A stretch of DNA of 45,266 bases. It comes from Burkholderiales bacterium (lineage in GTDB: Bacteria; Pseudomonadota; Gammaproteobacteria; Burkholderiales; Burkholderiaceae_C). A program made the translations under genes and the position numbers. Shown here piece by piece: positions 9,405-17,347 of the stretch. Within the stretch, counting starts at the first letter, position 1, and the number at the start of each line of letters is the position of its first letter. The DNA is taken from positions 1-45,266 of the forward strand of contig CANGHK010000043.1 of assembly GCA_947453625.1 (NCBI GenBank), given 5' to 3'. The notes under the pieces were generated by a model. It saw only the letters and a list, made by a program, of their open reading frames with translations, ran no database searches and was not told where the DNA came from.

Positions 9405-9496
9405 GCGACGGCGGAGATCACCACGTAGCGATCGGCGCCCCGCTCCGACACCACCGCCTCGGTGCACCCCGAACCGAGCACAGTCTCGATCACCAC
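9376..9496 (-). pseudogene. Antitoxin gene remnant
   Basis: The minus strand reads VIETVLGSGCTEAVVSERG then ADRYVV, which matches residues near the N-terminus of the intact antitoxin at 15385-15669 (IEALLGSGCTEAVVSVRG, TDRYVV). At DNA level 9420-9490 and 15551-15621 differ at only about 5 of 71 positions by my hand alignment. There is no matching N-terminal start region or C-terminal half and no toxin gene alongside, so this is a fragment. It overlaps the last codons of the PEP-CTERM gene. Confidence 0.75.
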
Positions 9497-9500
9497 GCCG

Positions 9501-9825
9501 ACCGGTCAACCGCGCCACCTTCGACCTGAGCCTGACCGGCGCCAGCCTGCACAAGCGGCGCCATGTCGGCATCGACTTGGCGCTGCAGCGCCTGGTGGCT
9601 GTGACGGGGGTGTCGGGCTCGGGCAAGAGCACGCTGGCGCGCGACCTGCTGCTGGCCAAGGTGCATGCCATCGTGGCGACCAAGGTCAGCAAGACCGGCC
9701 GCGACGCGCTGGCGGCGGGGCGGTTGCCGCTGCTGGTGGGCTGCACCGGCATTTCCGGCTTCGAGTCCACCGACCGCGTGCTGGAAGTCGACCAGGCGCC
9801 TACCGGCAAGAGCCTGTGTTGGTCA
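9501..9825 (+). pseudogene. UvrA-like ATPase fragment
   Basis: In one plus frame the region encodes the second-half UvrA Walker A block: LQRLVAVTGVSGSGKSTLAR, then after a gap GCTGISGFESTDRVLEVDQ and APTGKS. In UvrA/UvrA2 proteins this continues as TPRSCPATY, but here it breaks off into unrelated sequence (SLCWSGPE). No start or zinc-finger regions are present. It is an internal piece of about 105 codons of an excinuclease-type ATPase gene, left between the antitoxin remnant and prsT. Confidence 0.75.
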
Positions 9826-9894
9826 GGACCTGAGCCCGGCAGCGGGGTTGGGCAGCCCCGCCCGACTGTCGGTCCGTGGCGGGCTGCGGTTCGC

Positions 9895-12738
9895 TCACAG
9901 CGTCTTGCGCAGCGCCGCCACCTCCGACTGACCAGCAAAGCGATCGCCCAGCGCGCCAAGGCGGCCGAGTTCGGCCTTGGCCTGCAGCTTGTCGCCCGAC
10001 TGCAGGTAGAGCCGGACCAGGTTCAGTCGCAGCGACGGGTTGTCGGGCTGCAACTCCAGCGCCCGCTTCTGGACCGTCAGCGCCTTGGGCAGTTGTTTGT
10101 CTTCGGCCAGCGCCATCGCCATGGTGTCCAGGTAGGCGGGCTGGTCGGCCGCCAGCGCGTTGGCTTTCTCGGCATAACCCAGCGCGCCGGGCTTGTGCTG
10201 CTTCATCAGCAGCCAGGCCAGGTTGTTCAGCGAAGCCGCGTTCTTCGGGTCGAGCTTCAGCACGGCCATGAACCTGGCTTCTGCGCCAGCGTGGTCTTGC
10301 CGCGCCAGGGCCATCTCGCCCAGGTAGAGCATGAACACCCCATCCTGCGGGTGGTCCTTCAACCACATGGCGGCAAACTTCTCGGCCTCGGCCGCCTTGC
10401 CGCCGGCCATCAGCGCGGTGTGCAGGCTCATCGCCAAGGTGTTGGCCGACGATTGCCGCTTCAGCGCCTCGCGGTAGGCCGCGGCCGCGGCGTCCCAGCG
10501 CTCAAGGCGAGCCTGCACCGAGCCCTCGGTGACGAAACCGGTGGCCTCGGTGGGCCGCTGCTTTTGCAGGTCCTTGGCCACAGCCAGGGCGTCGACCGGT
10601 TTGCCGGCTGCCAGTGCCAGCTCGATCAGGCCCTGCACGGCCGGCTGGTAGCCGGTCTGCAGGGCCAGCGCGCGGTTGAGGCTTTGCACCGCGCCGGGCC
10701 GATCCTTCATCGCGATGCGCACCTGGGCCAGGCTCATCTGCGGTAGCGGCGACTTGGGCTGCAGCGTGGCCAACTGGTTGAAGGCGTTGAGGGCCTGGTT
10801 GTGATCGCCGGAGGACAGTTGCGCCCGGCCCATCGCATCGAGCAACCGGGGGTTGTTGGGCAGGGCGGCTAAGCCGTCCTGCGCCGCGGCCAGGGCCAGC
10901 TTGAAGTCCTTGTTGCGCAGGTGCTGGTCGATCAGCAGCACCCGCGTGCCGGCTTGGCCGGGGTCGGCCGCCACGGCATCTGCCAGCAGCTGGCTGACCG
11001 CGGCTTTGTCGGCGCCGCCGCGGGCGCGCATGCCCGCCAGGGCCACCATCGCACGGGCGTTCTTCGGGTCCAGCTGGAGCAGCGCCTCGAAGCGCTTCTG
11101 CGCCAGGTCCGGGTGCTGGTCGCGCAAGTCCAGCGCGGCCAGCGCGCTGTAGCCCGGAAAGTACTTCGGGTCGATGGCAATGGCCCGCTCGAAGCCACTG
11201 CGCGCGGCGGCCATGTCGCCCCGCGCCAGCGCCACCCGGCCGCGCAACTGCGCCGTCACCGGTTTACCCGGCTGTTTCTTGTCCAGAGAGTCGATCGCCT
11301 TCGAGGCCCTGTCGAGGTCGCGCCGCGCCATCAAGGCGCTGATCAGCGCCAAGTCGGCGTCGCCCAGCGGGTCGGCCGCGGCAACGGCCTGCAACTCGTC
11401 GATGGCGGTGTCGGCGTCGGTGCTGCCGCGGCGGTTGTAGGCCAGCGCTGCCCGCAACCGGGGGTCTGCGGGCTTCAGCTTTTCGGCCGCAGCGAACAGG
11501 GCGCTGGCCTTCTTGAGGTCGCCGGTCTGTTCATGCGCCATCGCGGCAAAGGTCAGCGTCTCGGCGTCGGCCACACCCTTGTCCAGCAGCGACTGCAGAG
11601 TCGCCAACGCCATCGCCGGCTGCCCCGACCGAAGGTAGACCCGCACCAGCAAGCGTCGCAGCACGGCATTGCCTGGCGTGACCTGCAGCGCGTTCGCGAA
11701 CAGACCTTCGGACTTGGGCAAGTCACCTGCCTGCAAGGCCACCGTGCCGGCCAGGCGCATGTAGTTCGGGTTGCTCGGCGCCGCGCCCATCAGTTTGTCG
11801 GCCAGTTGCCGGGCGGTGGCCAGGTCTTGCCGCTGCAGCGCCAGCAGGGTTTCGTAGTACAGCGTCTCGCGGTGCTCGGGCAGGGCCTTCTTCATCGCGT
11901 CGAAGGCGGTCTGCACCGCGGCGGTGTCGTGCTGTGCCATCCGGATCGAGACGATGCCGGCATGTGCGGCCACCAGATCGGGCTTCAGGCTCGCGGCCTT
12001 GCCGAACGATTCGACGGCCTGGGCCACGGCGGTCGGCGTGGCGCCAGGCTTGGTCGCGCCCAACAGCTCGCCGCGCAGCATCCAGGCCTGTGCATTGCCG
12101 GGGTCTTTCTGCGCCAGGTCGGCCATCAGGGCGAGGGCCACGTCCGTGTTGCCTTCGGCGGCCTGCTGCCTGGCCTGCAGCAGGCGGGCCGGGGCGTGGT
12201 CGGGCGCCAGCTTCAGCGCCTCGGTCAGCGCCGTGTTGGCGCGTACCTTGTCGCCCCGTTGGGCCCAGGCCTCGGCGATCGAGGTCTTCAGGTCGGCGTT
12301 GGCCAGCGGGTCGGACAAGACGGTGGACGCGTAGTCGTCGAGCAGACGGTTGCCGTCGCCCTGAGCGACCAGCGCACGCGCCAGGGGCGGCAGTGTCAGC
12401 AGCGGCGGGTGTTGGAGGTCCAGCGCCTTGCGCAACTCCACCGAGGCGGCAGCGGGCTGGCCGCTCTCGAGAAGGGTCAGGCCCAGCAGGTAACGCGCTT
12501 CGGCCGAGTCGGGCTTCTGTTGCAGCGCGCTCTTCAACTCGATCAGCGCCGCCTTGTTGTCCTGGCTGGCCCGGCGGGCCTTGGCCGACGCCAACAGGCT
12601 GTCGGCGCCGGTCTTTCCGCCGGGATCGCCGCAGCCTGCCAGGGCGGCCAGCCCGATCAACAGTGCGCGGTGGACAGCGAGGCGGACCGCAGGCCGGCGG
12701 ATGGCAGGGCAGGCGAGAGGCGTGGCGGCGAGGGTCAT
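9895..12738 (-). CDS. prsT: PEP-CTERM system TPR lipoprotein, PrsT-like
   Basis: A 947-residue protein made almost entirely of tandem TPR repeats (for example AEARYLLGLTLLESGQPAAA, ALIELKSALQQKPDSAEARY). The N-terminus from ATG 12738 has basic residues, a hydrophobic helix and a lipobox (LIGLAALAGC, Cys ~36), predicting an outer-membrane lipoprotein. A longer GTG start at 12813 is possible but puts 25 extra residues before the signal. Size, lipobox and TPR organisation match PrsT, which accompanies the exosortase XrtA and exopolysaccharide export genes. Here it stands alone, flanked by two PEP-CTERM genes. It probably scaffolds sorting or polysaccharide assembly; that is family inference. Confidence 0.85.
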   Translation of the reverse strand: MTLAATPLACPAIRRPAVRLAVHRALLIGLAALAGCGDPGGKTGADSLLASAKARRASQDNKAALIELKSALQQKPDSAEARYLLGLTLLESGQPAAASVELRKALDLQHPPLLTLPPLARALVAQGDGNRLLDDYASTVLSDPLANADLKTSIAEAWAQRGDKVRANTALTEALKLAPDHAPARLLQARQQAAEGNTDVALALMADLAQKDPGNAQAWMLRGELLGATKPGATPTAVAQAVESFGKAASLKPDLVAAHAGIVSIRMAQHDTAAVQTAFDAMKKALPEHRETLYYETLLALQRQDLATARQLADKLMGAAPSNPNYMRLAGTVALQAGDLPKSEGLFANALQVTPGNAVLRRLLVRVYLRSGQPAMALATLQSLLDKGVADAETLTFAAMAHEQTGDLKKASALFAAAEKLKPADPRLRAALAYNRRGSTDADTAIDELQAVAAADPLGDADLALISALMARRDLDRASKAIDSLDKKQPGKPVTAQLRGRVALARGDMAAARSGFERAIAIDPKYFPGYSALAALDLRDQHPDLAQKRFEALLQLDPKNARAMVALAGMRARGGADKAAVSQLLADAVAADPGQAGTRVLLIDQHLRNKDFKLALAAAQDGLAALPNNPRLLDAMGRAQLSSGDHNQALNAFNQLATLQPKSPLPQMSLAQVRIAMKDRPGAVQSLNRALALQTGYQPAVQGLIELALAAGKPVDALAVAKDLQKQRPTEATGFVTEGSVQARLERWDAAAAAYREALKRQSSANTLAMSLHTALMAGGKAAEAEKFAAMWLKDHPQDGVFMLYLGEMALARQDHAGAEARFMAVLKLDPKNAASLNNLAWLLMKQHKPGALGYAEKANALAADQPAYLDTMAMALAEDKQLPKALTVQKRALELQPDNPSLRLNLVRLYLQSGDKLQAKAELGRLGALGDRFAGQSEVAALRKTL

Positions 12739-13032
12739 CAAAACATGATCTCGCGGCGCCTGCGCAGGCCACAAGCGACGTTGCGCCGCCCATTGATGGA
12801 TGTCAATTTTCACGGACTGAAACGCTTGGGCTGGGCGTCGGGTGTTCGCAAGATGATTGGCCCGCCGCGGCGCACTCCCCCATTCGCAGGGGTGGCGATT
12901 CAGTAGTCGGCCTGCCGGCGTTGCGTGCGCTCAATTTGTTGCCGGCCTGAACTTTTAGATTCATCACTGCCGAGTCCGACGGTCGGCACACACGTCACCT
13001 AACCATCATTCATCTGATCGAGGGATTTCTTC
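12739..13032. promoter_or_regulatory. Divergent regulatory region between prsT and PEP-CTERM gene 2
   Basis: About 290 bases separating the leftward prsT and the rightward PEP-CTERM gene. The part near 12945-13020 is markedly more AT-rich than the surroundings (CTGAACTTTTAGATTCATC, ACCATCATTCATCTGATCG), as expected of a promoter. GAGGG at about 13020-13024 is the ribosome site of the rightward gene. No defined -35/-10 or sigma-54 GG-N10-GC element could be fixed by eye. Confidence 0.4.
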
Positions 13033-13905
13033 ATGAAGACCAGGTATTTCAATCGAACCGTGCTGGCCAGTGCCGTGCTCGGCATGGCGGCCGCGCTGGG
13101 CGCGGCGGGTACGGCCGGGGCCGCGCCGACGCTGCAGATCATCGGCGGCAGTCAGGAAGCCATTGGCGATGCTGGGGGCACGACATACCCCGTTTCGAAC
13201 AACGTAGGGACTTCAGGTGCGGGACTCCCGACGGCAGCGGCGGGTTGGCCCAACACCTTGACAACGCCTGCCGGATTTGCTCCTGATTCGTCCATTGGCG
13301 GTGCCCGAGGCATTTCGGGCTATGTCCTCAGCTACCTTAGTCTGACGGAGGCGGCGACTGTCAGATTTCAATTCATGGGCGAAGGCAATGCCTCCAACAA
13401 CAATAGCTTCTGGGTCGATCAGAATCAGAATGGGATCTACGAGACGAATAACAGCAACGGCTTCAACGAGAACTTGTTCAATGGCAATGCGACCAATGCG
13501 TGCGGCGCGGCAGGATCTGCGGTGCCTGTCATTTCATGCACGGCCGGCTATAACCAATTCGATATTGCGTTGTCCGCTGGACTTGTCAAGTTCCGCTACG
13601 ACATCAATCAGGGGTCAACGTATTTTACCAATAATGTCGCAGGCGGCAATGAGCAGCCGGCGGTTGCAGGCTACTTTCTTGGCGTCGATCCCTATTTGGC
13701 GTCTGGCACCTTCGAGAGATCAGGAACGGTGGTGTATGCCGGATTGACCGACGGGCCGTTTACTCCCGGTGCTGGCGGTGCGGACCACGACTTCCAGGAC
13801 ATGGGTGTGCGCATCAGCGTCGTGCCCGAGCCAGGCGGTTTGGCTTTGGTGATGGCGGCCTTCGGTGGCTTGGCGCTGACTCAGCGTCGCGGCAAAAGTT
13901 CATGA
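13033..13905 (+). CDS. PEP-CTERM sorting domain protein (2)
   Basis: A 290-residue exported protein with an N-terminal signal peptide (basic start, hydrophobic to GAAGTAGAAPT, cut near residue 32) and a C-terminal PEP-CTERM signal: VPEPGGLALV, hydrophobic LVMAAFGGLALT, then QRRGKSS. The mature part is rich in Asn, Gly and Ser (for example the stretch around NASNNNSFWVDQNQNGIYE), and its DNA is visibly less GC-rich than the neighbours. ATG 13033 has GAGGG 9 bases upstream. A strong terminator follows. It is likely an extracellular matrix or surface protein delivered by an exosortase encoded elsewhere. Confidence 0.88.
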   Translation: MKTRYFNRTVLASAVLGMAAALGAAGTAGAAPTLQIIGGSQEAIGDAGGTTYPVSNNVGTSGAGLPTAAAGWPNTLTTPAGFAPDSSIGGARGISGYVLSYLSLTEAATVRFQFMGEGNASNNNSFWVDQNQNGIYETNNSNGFNENLFNGNATNACGAAGSAVPVISCTAGYNQFDIALSAGLVKFRYDINQGSTYFTNNVAGGNEQPAVAGYFLGVDPYLASGTFERSGTVVYAGLTDGPFTPGAGGADHDFQDMGVRISVVPEPGGLALVMAAFGGLALTQRRGKSS

Positions 13906-13941
13906 CCTTCCGGGGTCGGTGACGGCCCCGTCTTCTCCGAC

Positions 13942-13970
13942 ACAGCCCGGCCACTCGGCCGGGCTGTTTT
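13942..13970 (+). terminator. Rho-independent terminator of PEP-CTERM gene 2
   Basis: Perfect 10-bp GC-rich stem (CAGCCCGGCC with GGCCGGGCTG, 13943-13952 and 13957-13966), loop ACTC, then TTTT. It lies 38 bases after the stop codon. A second weaker hairpin (CGGCATT-TTG-AATGCCG) follows at 13981-13997. Confidence 0.9.
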
Positions 13971-14109
13971 CATTTGAGGCCGGCATTTTGAATGCCGATC
14001 ACAGAGTCGCTTGGCGTTCAGCAAACGGCGCACGCCACCCCGTAGTCAGCGTCCCAACCCCGCTGTCGTGGGCCAGGAGTTCGCGAAGAAACAACTGGTA
14101 GTCATGAAG

Positions 14110-14410
14110 ATTGCGCTCAATATCCGCGCCCGCAACCTCGCAGTCAGACAGCGCATCGAGCCCGACATAGACGATCCCTCCCAGGTTGATCACCGACATC
14201 CAGTCGAACACTGGCCGCCAGTCGGTCGGGTCGTCGAGCGCCGGCGACAGCGGCGCTGAAGTGCGGCCGGTGGTGAGCTTTTCCATCAACCGCCATAGGA
14301 GATGCCACCAGCTTGTCGAAATAGCTCTTCTGGTCTTCCAGTAGTTCAGCGTCGAGGCCAGCGCGTGGGCGATCGGGTCGTAGAACTTGCGGCGGCGCGC
14401 GCCATCACGT
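14110..14410 (-). pseudogene. TraD conjugative coupling protein fragment
   Basis: The minus strand encodes an internal piece of an integrative-element coupling protein: FYDPIAHALASTLNYWKTRR, then MEKLTTGRTSAPLSP, DWRPVFDWMSVINLGGIVYV and GLDALSDCEVAGA. The VYVGLDALSD block is characteristic of the TraD family of SXT/PFL-type integrating conjugative elements, just before the second nucleotide-binding region. Both ends run into unrelated sequence: the downstream piece (NLHDYQLFLRELL, to about 13999) is unrecognised, and upstream it meets the recombinase fragment on the other strand. It is a remnant of a mobile element. Confidence 0.65.
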
Positions 14411-14413
14411 TGA

Positions 14414-14758
14414 CGAAGCCCAGAAGAACTCCTCGAAGGCATCAGACTGCCCTTCGCGCGCAAGGGAGAAGCCCGGCCAGATGAGCGGAACTTCAAGAAG
14501 CGTTGCTGGGCACCAACATTCAAGCGTCTGGGCCTGCGCTGGAGGCCGCCGTACAACACCCGACACAGCTACGCCACGGCCATGCTGATGGCGGGGATGC
14601 GATCCGCGTTCACGGCCGGGCAGATGGGCCACAGCGTGGAAGTTTTTTACTCAACCTATGCCCGGTGGCTGGACGGAGCCAACGACGATTTCGAAATGGC
14701 ACTGCTTGAGCGTTTCCTGGCGACTCCTGGAAGCCCCGCTGGTGTGCTCAAAAATTAA
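14414..14758 (+). pseudogene. Tyrosine recombinase (integrase) 3' fragment A
   Basis: The frame opens after a stop at 14411 and reads ELLEGIRLPFARKGEARP, FKKRCWAPTFKRLGLRWR, PPYNTRHSYATAMLMAGMR, AGQMGHSVEVFYSTYARWLD. This is the C-terminal catalytic part of a phage-type integrase: the Arg in NTRHSYAT, the His in GQMGH and the Tyr nucleophile in FYSTYARW are visible. The N-terminal domains and the first catalytic Arg are gone and there is no start codon with a ribosome site. It ends 70 bases before the tRNA-Pro-like repeat at 14828, the normal place for the integrase of an element inserted at a tRNA 3' end. Confidence 0.82.
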
Positions 14759-14827
14759 GCATCTTTCCCCAGATTTTCCCCGGCAGAGGGGGCGACACCA
14801 AAAAACCCAATGAAATCAACTGTTTAT

Positions 14828-14877
14828 ATGGTCGGGGTGAAAGGATTCGAACCTTCGAACCTCTGGTCCAAAACCAG
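14828..14877 (-). repeat. tRNA-Pro 3'-half direct repeat (att-like site)
   Basis: A 50-bp segment matching 16747-16796, the 3' half of the intact tRNA-Pro gene including the encoded CCA, with mismatches only at 14859 and 14870. It lacks the tRNA 5' half, so it cannot give a tRNA. It is in the same orientation as the real gene, 1919 bases away. This is the expected leftover of site-specific integration into a tRNA gene. Confidence 0.9.
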
Positions 14878-15115
14878 TAAGATAAACGTTACTTGACAAT
14901 GACTTGGGCGATAAATCTTCTAACTTGGTTGAGGAAAAAACGAGCGCCTTTACCCGGGAGGAAATTGGCCGTTAAAAAGTTTTTCACCTCAACTTACATA
15001 TCAAAACGATAAGTTTCTGCTGGATTTTTGCCACAAGAATGTGCTCTTGCCGGGACGCCCTGCGGACGACACCGCAGCCTCAAAATGCACCCGCTTGCGC
15101 TGCGATCAGAGGCCA
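14878..15115. other. AT-rich gene-free stretch in island
   Basis: Noticeably AT-rich compared with the rest of the window (TAAGATAAACGTTACTTGAC, TTAAAAAGTTTTTCACCTC). No coding frame or RNA gene was recognised. It sits between the att-like repeat and the toxin gene and is probably foreign element sequence. Confidence 0.5.
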
Positions 15116-15388
15116 TCAGTAGACGGCGTCATGATCGCCAAAGTTCAACGGCACGATCTCCCGCTCGGTGATCAACAGGTGCAGCGTGATCCGGTAGGAC
15201 AGGTTGATCGACACCGAATGCACGCCGGCCAGACGCCCAAGCGAGTGCAGGCGCAGCGAAGGGTGCTGCGGGTTGACTTCGAGCAAGGCCAGGGTCTTCA
15301 CGTAGGCACGCGCCATGTCGGGGTGGCGCTGCATAAAACGTGCGGCGATACGCGTATAGCGCTCGGTGAAGGCTATCTTGTAGGTCAC
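15116..15388 (-). CDS. RelE/ParE-superfamily toxin
   Basis: A 90-residue toxin of the RelE/ParE-type fold. The GTG start at 15388 overlaps the antitoxin stop (GTGA), so the pair is translationally coupled. Motifs: YKIAFTERYTRIAARFMQRH at the N-terminus, then LEVNPQHPSLRLHSLGRLAG, and the C-terminal ITEREIVPLNFGDHDAVY typical of YafQ/HigB-like mRNA interferases. The likely activity is ribosome-dependent mRNA cleavage inhibiting growth until neutralised; this is a family inference. The frame is intact, unlike most genes around it. Confidence 0.82.
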   Translation of the reverse strand: MTYKIAFTERYTRIAARFMQRHPDMARAYVKTLALLEVNPQHPSLRLHSLGRLAGVHSVSINLSYRITLHLLITEREIVPLNFGDHDAVY

Positions 15389-15669
15389 TTGCCGGCCACT
15401 GGATCGCTGATGATCAGCGCCTGCAGACGGGCCAGGTGCTGGTCTGGCGACTCGACCACAAAACGGCCGGCAGCGATGTCGGCCCGGCTCTCGGCCAGCG
15501 CCGCTTCGAGCTCGCATTCGCGCAGATGCTGGTACTGCGCCAGTTCCATCACCACATAGCGATCGGTGCCCCGCACCGACACCACCGCCTCGGTGCACCC
15601 CGAACCGAGCAAAGCCTCGATTGCGGCGATGCCCCGGGTCTTCAACTCGTTGGCAGTGATGTGGGCCAT
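15385..15669 (-). CDS. Type II antitoxin
   Basis: A 94-residue protein starting MAHITANELKTRG, with the N-terminal DNA-binding region resembling Phd/RelB-type antitoxins (TDRYVVMELAQYQHLRECEL) and a helical C-terminal toxin-binding half (EAALAESRADIAAGRFVVES). ATG 15669 has AGGAG about 8 bases upstream. It overlaps the toxin gene by four bases. It probably represses its own promoter alone and with toxin. A 93%-identical piece of the same gene lies at 9376-9496. Confidence 0.85.
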   Translation of the reverse strand: MAHITANELKTRGIAAIEALLGSGCTEAVVSVRGTDRYVVMELAQYQHLRECELEAALAESRADIAAGRFVVESPDQHLARLQALIISDPVAGK

Positions 15670-15699
15670 GGTGAGAAACTCCTGATTTCCAATCAGCGT

Positions 15700-15724
15700 A
15701 TTGTAAATCGCACGATCAATCGTG
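15700..15724 (-). promoter_or_regulatory. Antitoxin promoter -10 and operator candidate
   Basis: On the minus strand TACAAT (15705-15700) is a good -10 about 30 bases before the antitoxin ATG. Just upstream is a perfect palindrome CACGATCAATCGTG (15711-15724, 6-bp arms, 2-bp spacer), well placed for autorepression by the toxin-antitoxin complex. The -35 is weak. Confidence 0.45.
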
Positions 15725-15759
15725 TTGTGTGGAGTTCTATCCCAAGCACCGGGCACCCA

Positions 15760-16470
15760 TCACTGCAGCCCTGCGATCACGCTCGGCCGCATCGCCTTCG
15801 GTGAAGCCTTGATGAAGCGCTGGACCCGGGACATGGCTATGTTGCGCACTTCGCCGACGATCGCCGGCCGGTCGACCGTGATCCGGCTCTCGGGGTTGTC
15901 GCGGTTCCAGTTCCGGAGCTGCCGCTGCGCATCGGCCACCCTGTCGGGATCGGCCTCGAAGATGCCCTGAGCCCAGGCCCGGGTGATTTCGGACTGCGTC
16001 GCCCGGGCGAGCTCGCGCTGCTGCACCTCTATGCCGACCTGGCGGGATTCGCGGGCGATCTTGGCGGGCTGGAAGCCGATGCCCTTCATCGCCGCATCCA
16101 GGCCGCCGGTATCCATCACCCGCTCGCCCTTGGCGTCCTTGTACATGCCGGTGCGGTGCATCTCGATCGCCTTGCCCAGGTTCTGGATCGCCACCGGGGC
16201 CAGACCCAGCGCGTCGCCCTTGAGGGCCTTGGTCGCGCTCTGCGCCAACCCGCCGATCGGCCCCAGTGCTCGGGCGATCTCCTGCGCCTTGTCGGGCTTG
16301 GACTTCAAGAACACGCCGGTGGCCGGGATCAGGTTGCCGAGCGACATGCGGCCCGCCACGTCGAGCGGCACGCCCGGGATAGCGCTCAAGCCACGCAGCA
16401 CAAGATCCGCCCCACCCTGGCCCAGGTGTTCGTTCAGGAATCGGCTCTTGGCCTGCCTGCTGTTGAAATC
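15760..16470 (-). pseudogene. Phage PLxRFG-type protein, C-terminal fragment
   Basis: The open frame runs from about 16470 to the stop at 15760 (about 235 residues), entering after a stop codon near the recombinase junction, with no ribosome site at its internal ATG (16401). It reads SRFLNEHLGQGGADLVLRGL, IPGVPLDVAGRMSLGNLIP, TGMYKDAKGERVMDT, GIGFQPAKIARESRQ, AQGIFEADPDRVADAQRQL. These match, as far as I recall, the C-terminal end of the very large PLxRFG-domain proteins of podophages. The N-terminal thousands of residues are missing, so only a tail survives. Confidence 0.65.
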
Positions 16471-16655
16471 GTGCCGTCAAGCGCAGCGGTATCACGGGCC
16501 TGACGTTCCATGATTTGCGCGCCAAGGCCTTGACGGACAAGTCCCAATCCGAGGGCCGAAGAGCCGCCCAGACGATGGGAACACACAGCACTGAGGGCCA
16601 AACTGCCGGTTACATTGACAACCGTTTACCGGCTCGGACAGGTGCCGCGAAGTGA
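16467..16655 (+). pseudogene. Tyrosine recombinase (integrase) 3' fragment B
   Basis: The frame opens after TGA at 16464 and reads KRSGITGLTFHDLRAKALTD, RRAAQTMGTHSTEGQTAGYID then NRLPARTGAAK-stop. HDLR and the final GYID tyrosine of the integrase catalytic domain are clear; the usual LGH is MGT-HS here. Only ~60 codons remain. Its sequence is unlike fragment A, so it comes from a different recombinase. It ends 92 bases before the tRNA-Pro gene. Its 5' end is fused to the phage-protein fragment on the other strand. Confidence 0.8.
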
Positions 16656-16747
16656 CAGGCCGTTAGAAGCTTTCTAACGCCCTACTGATTCAGTCAACTT
16701 TAGATCGAGCAATTCGAACCGTAAGTGTCTGTCAGCATTGAGAAAAA

Positions 16748-16824
<77 letters not shown>

Positions 16825-16836
16825 AAGCCCTGTATT

Positions 16837-17334
16837 CTAGCCTGCCCGCGCGTCGGGTGCCGGCAGCAGCAGTTGGCGGGCCACCCACTCGCACTGGCGG
16901 ATGTGCATTTCGCAGACATATTTCAGCGCCGAATAGGTCAGCGCGGCCGACGCCAGCTGGCCCGCCACTGGCAGGTACTTGGCGGCCTGCTGGGTGCTCA
17001 GCCGCAGGCCGACGGCCTTGAGCACGGTCATCACCAGTTCGCGCGTGACCAGCCGGCCCAGCACCAGGCTGCTGCCGGCCGAGATCGCCTTGTAGACCAC
17101 GACCCGGCGCTCGGGCGCCAGGCGCTCGACCTGGGCCGGGCTGAGGCCGAACGCGCTGGTGATCTCGGGCAACAACTGGATCAGCAGACCGACATCGGTG
17201 ACCCAGTCGACGCCGGGCAGAGGCACCATCGCCACGCCGGCGGCCAACAGGGCGCGCTGGGTCACGCGCTTGCGGCAGCGCAGGGCAACCTGGGCCACGG
17301 CGTCGGGCGGCGCGTGCGGCAAATCCGGCCTCAT
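16837..17334 (-). CDS. DUF697-like small membrane-associated protein
   Basis: A 165-residue protein of unknown function. ATG 17334 is chosen because upstream in-frame sequence overlaps rraA. It contains hydrophobic stretches LLAAGVAMVPLPGVDWVTDV and AAKYLPVAGQLASAALTYSA, and the pattern (PxPGxD ... helix ... LPxxGxxxxAxxxY) resembles DUF697/YcjF-type domains. It lies 13 bases downstream of rraA on the same strand, so is probably co-transcribed, and its stop overlaps the tRNA-Pro -10 region. No catalytic motif was seen. Confidence 0.7.
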   Translation of the reverse strand: MRPDLPHAPPDAVAQVALRCRKRVTQRALLAAGVAMVPLPGVDWVTDVGLLIQLLPEITSAFGLSPAQVERLAPERRVVVYKAISAGSSLVLGRLVTRELVMTVLKAVGLRLSTQQAAKYLPVAGQLASAALTYSALKYVCEMHIRQCEWVARQLLLPAPDARAG

Positions 17335-17347
17335 GGACTGCGGGTGT

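Noticed and set aside
10921-12906. Long plus-strand frame opposite prsT
   Set aside because: Arg/Gln/Gly-rich shadow of the TPR repeats; no recognisable domain or ribosome site.
8540-13032. Sigma-54 promoters (GG-N10-GC) before the PEP-CTERM genes, expected for PrsR-controlled genes
   Set aside because: Candidates around 8570 and 12910 had wrong spacing (8 and 12 bases), so none could be supported.
14829-14905. A second tRNA-Pro gene
   Set aside because: Only the 3' half is present; sequence after 14877 diverges and no acceptor 5' strand or D-arm can be found.
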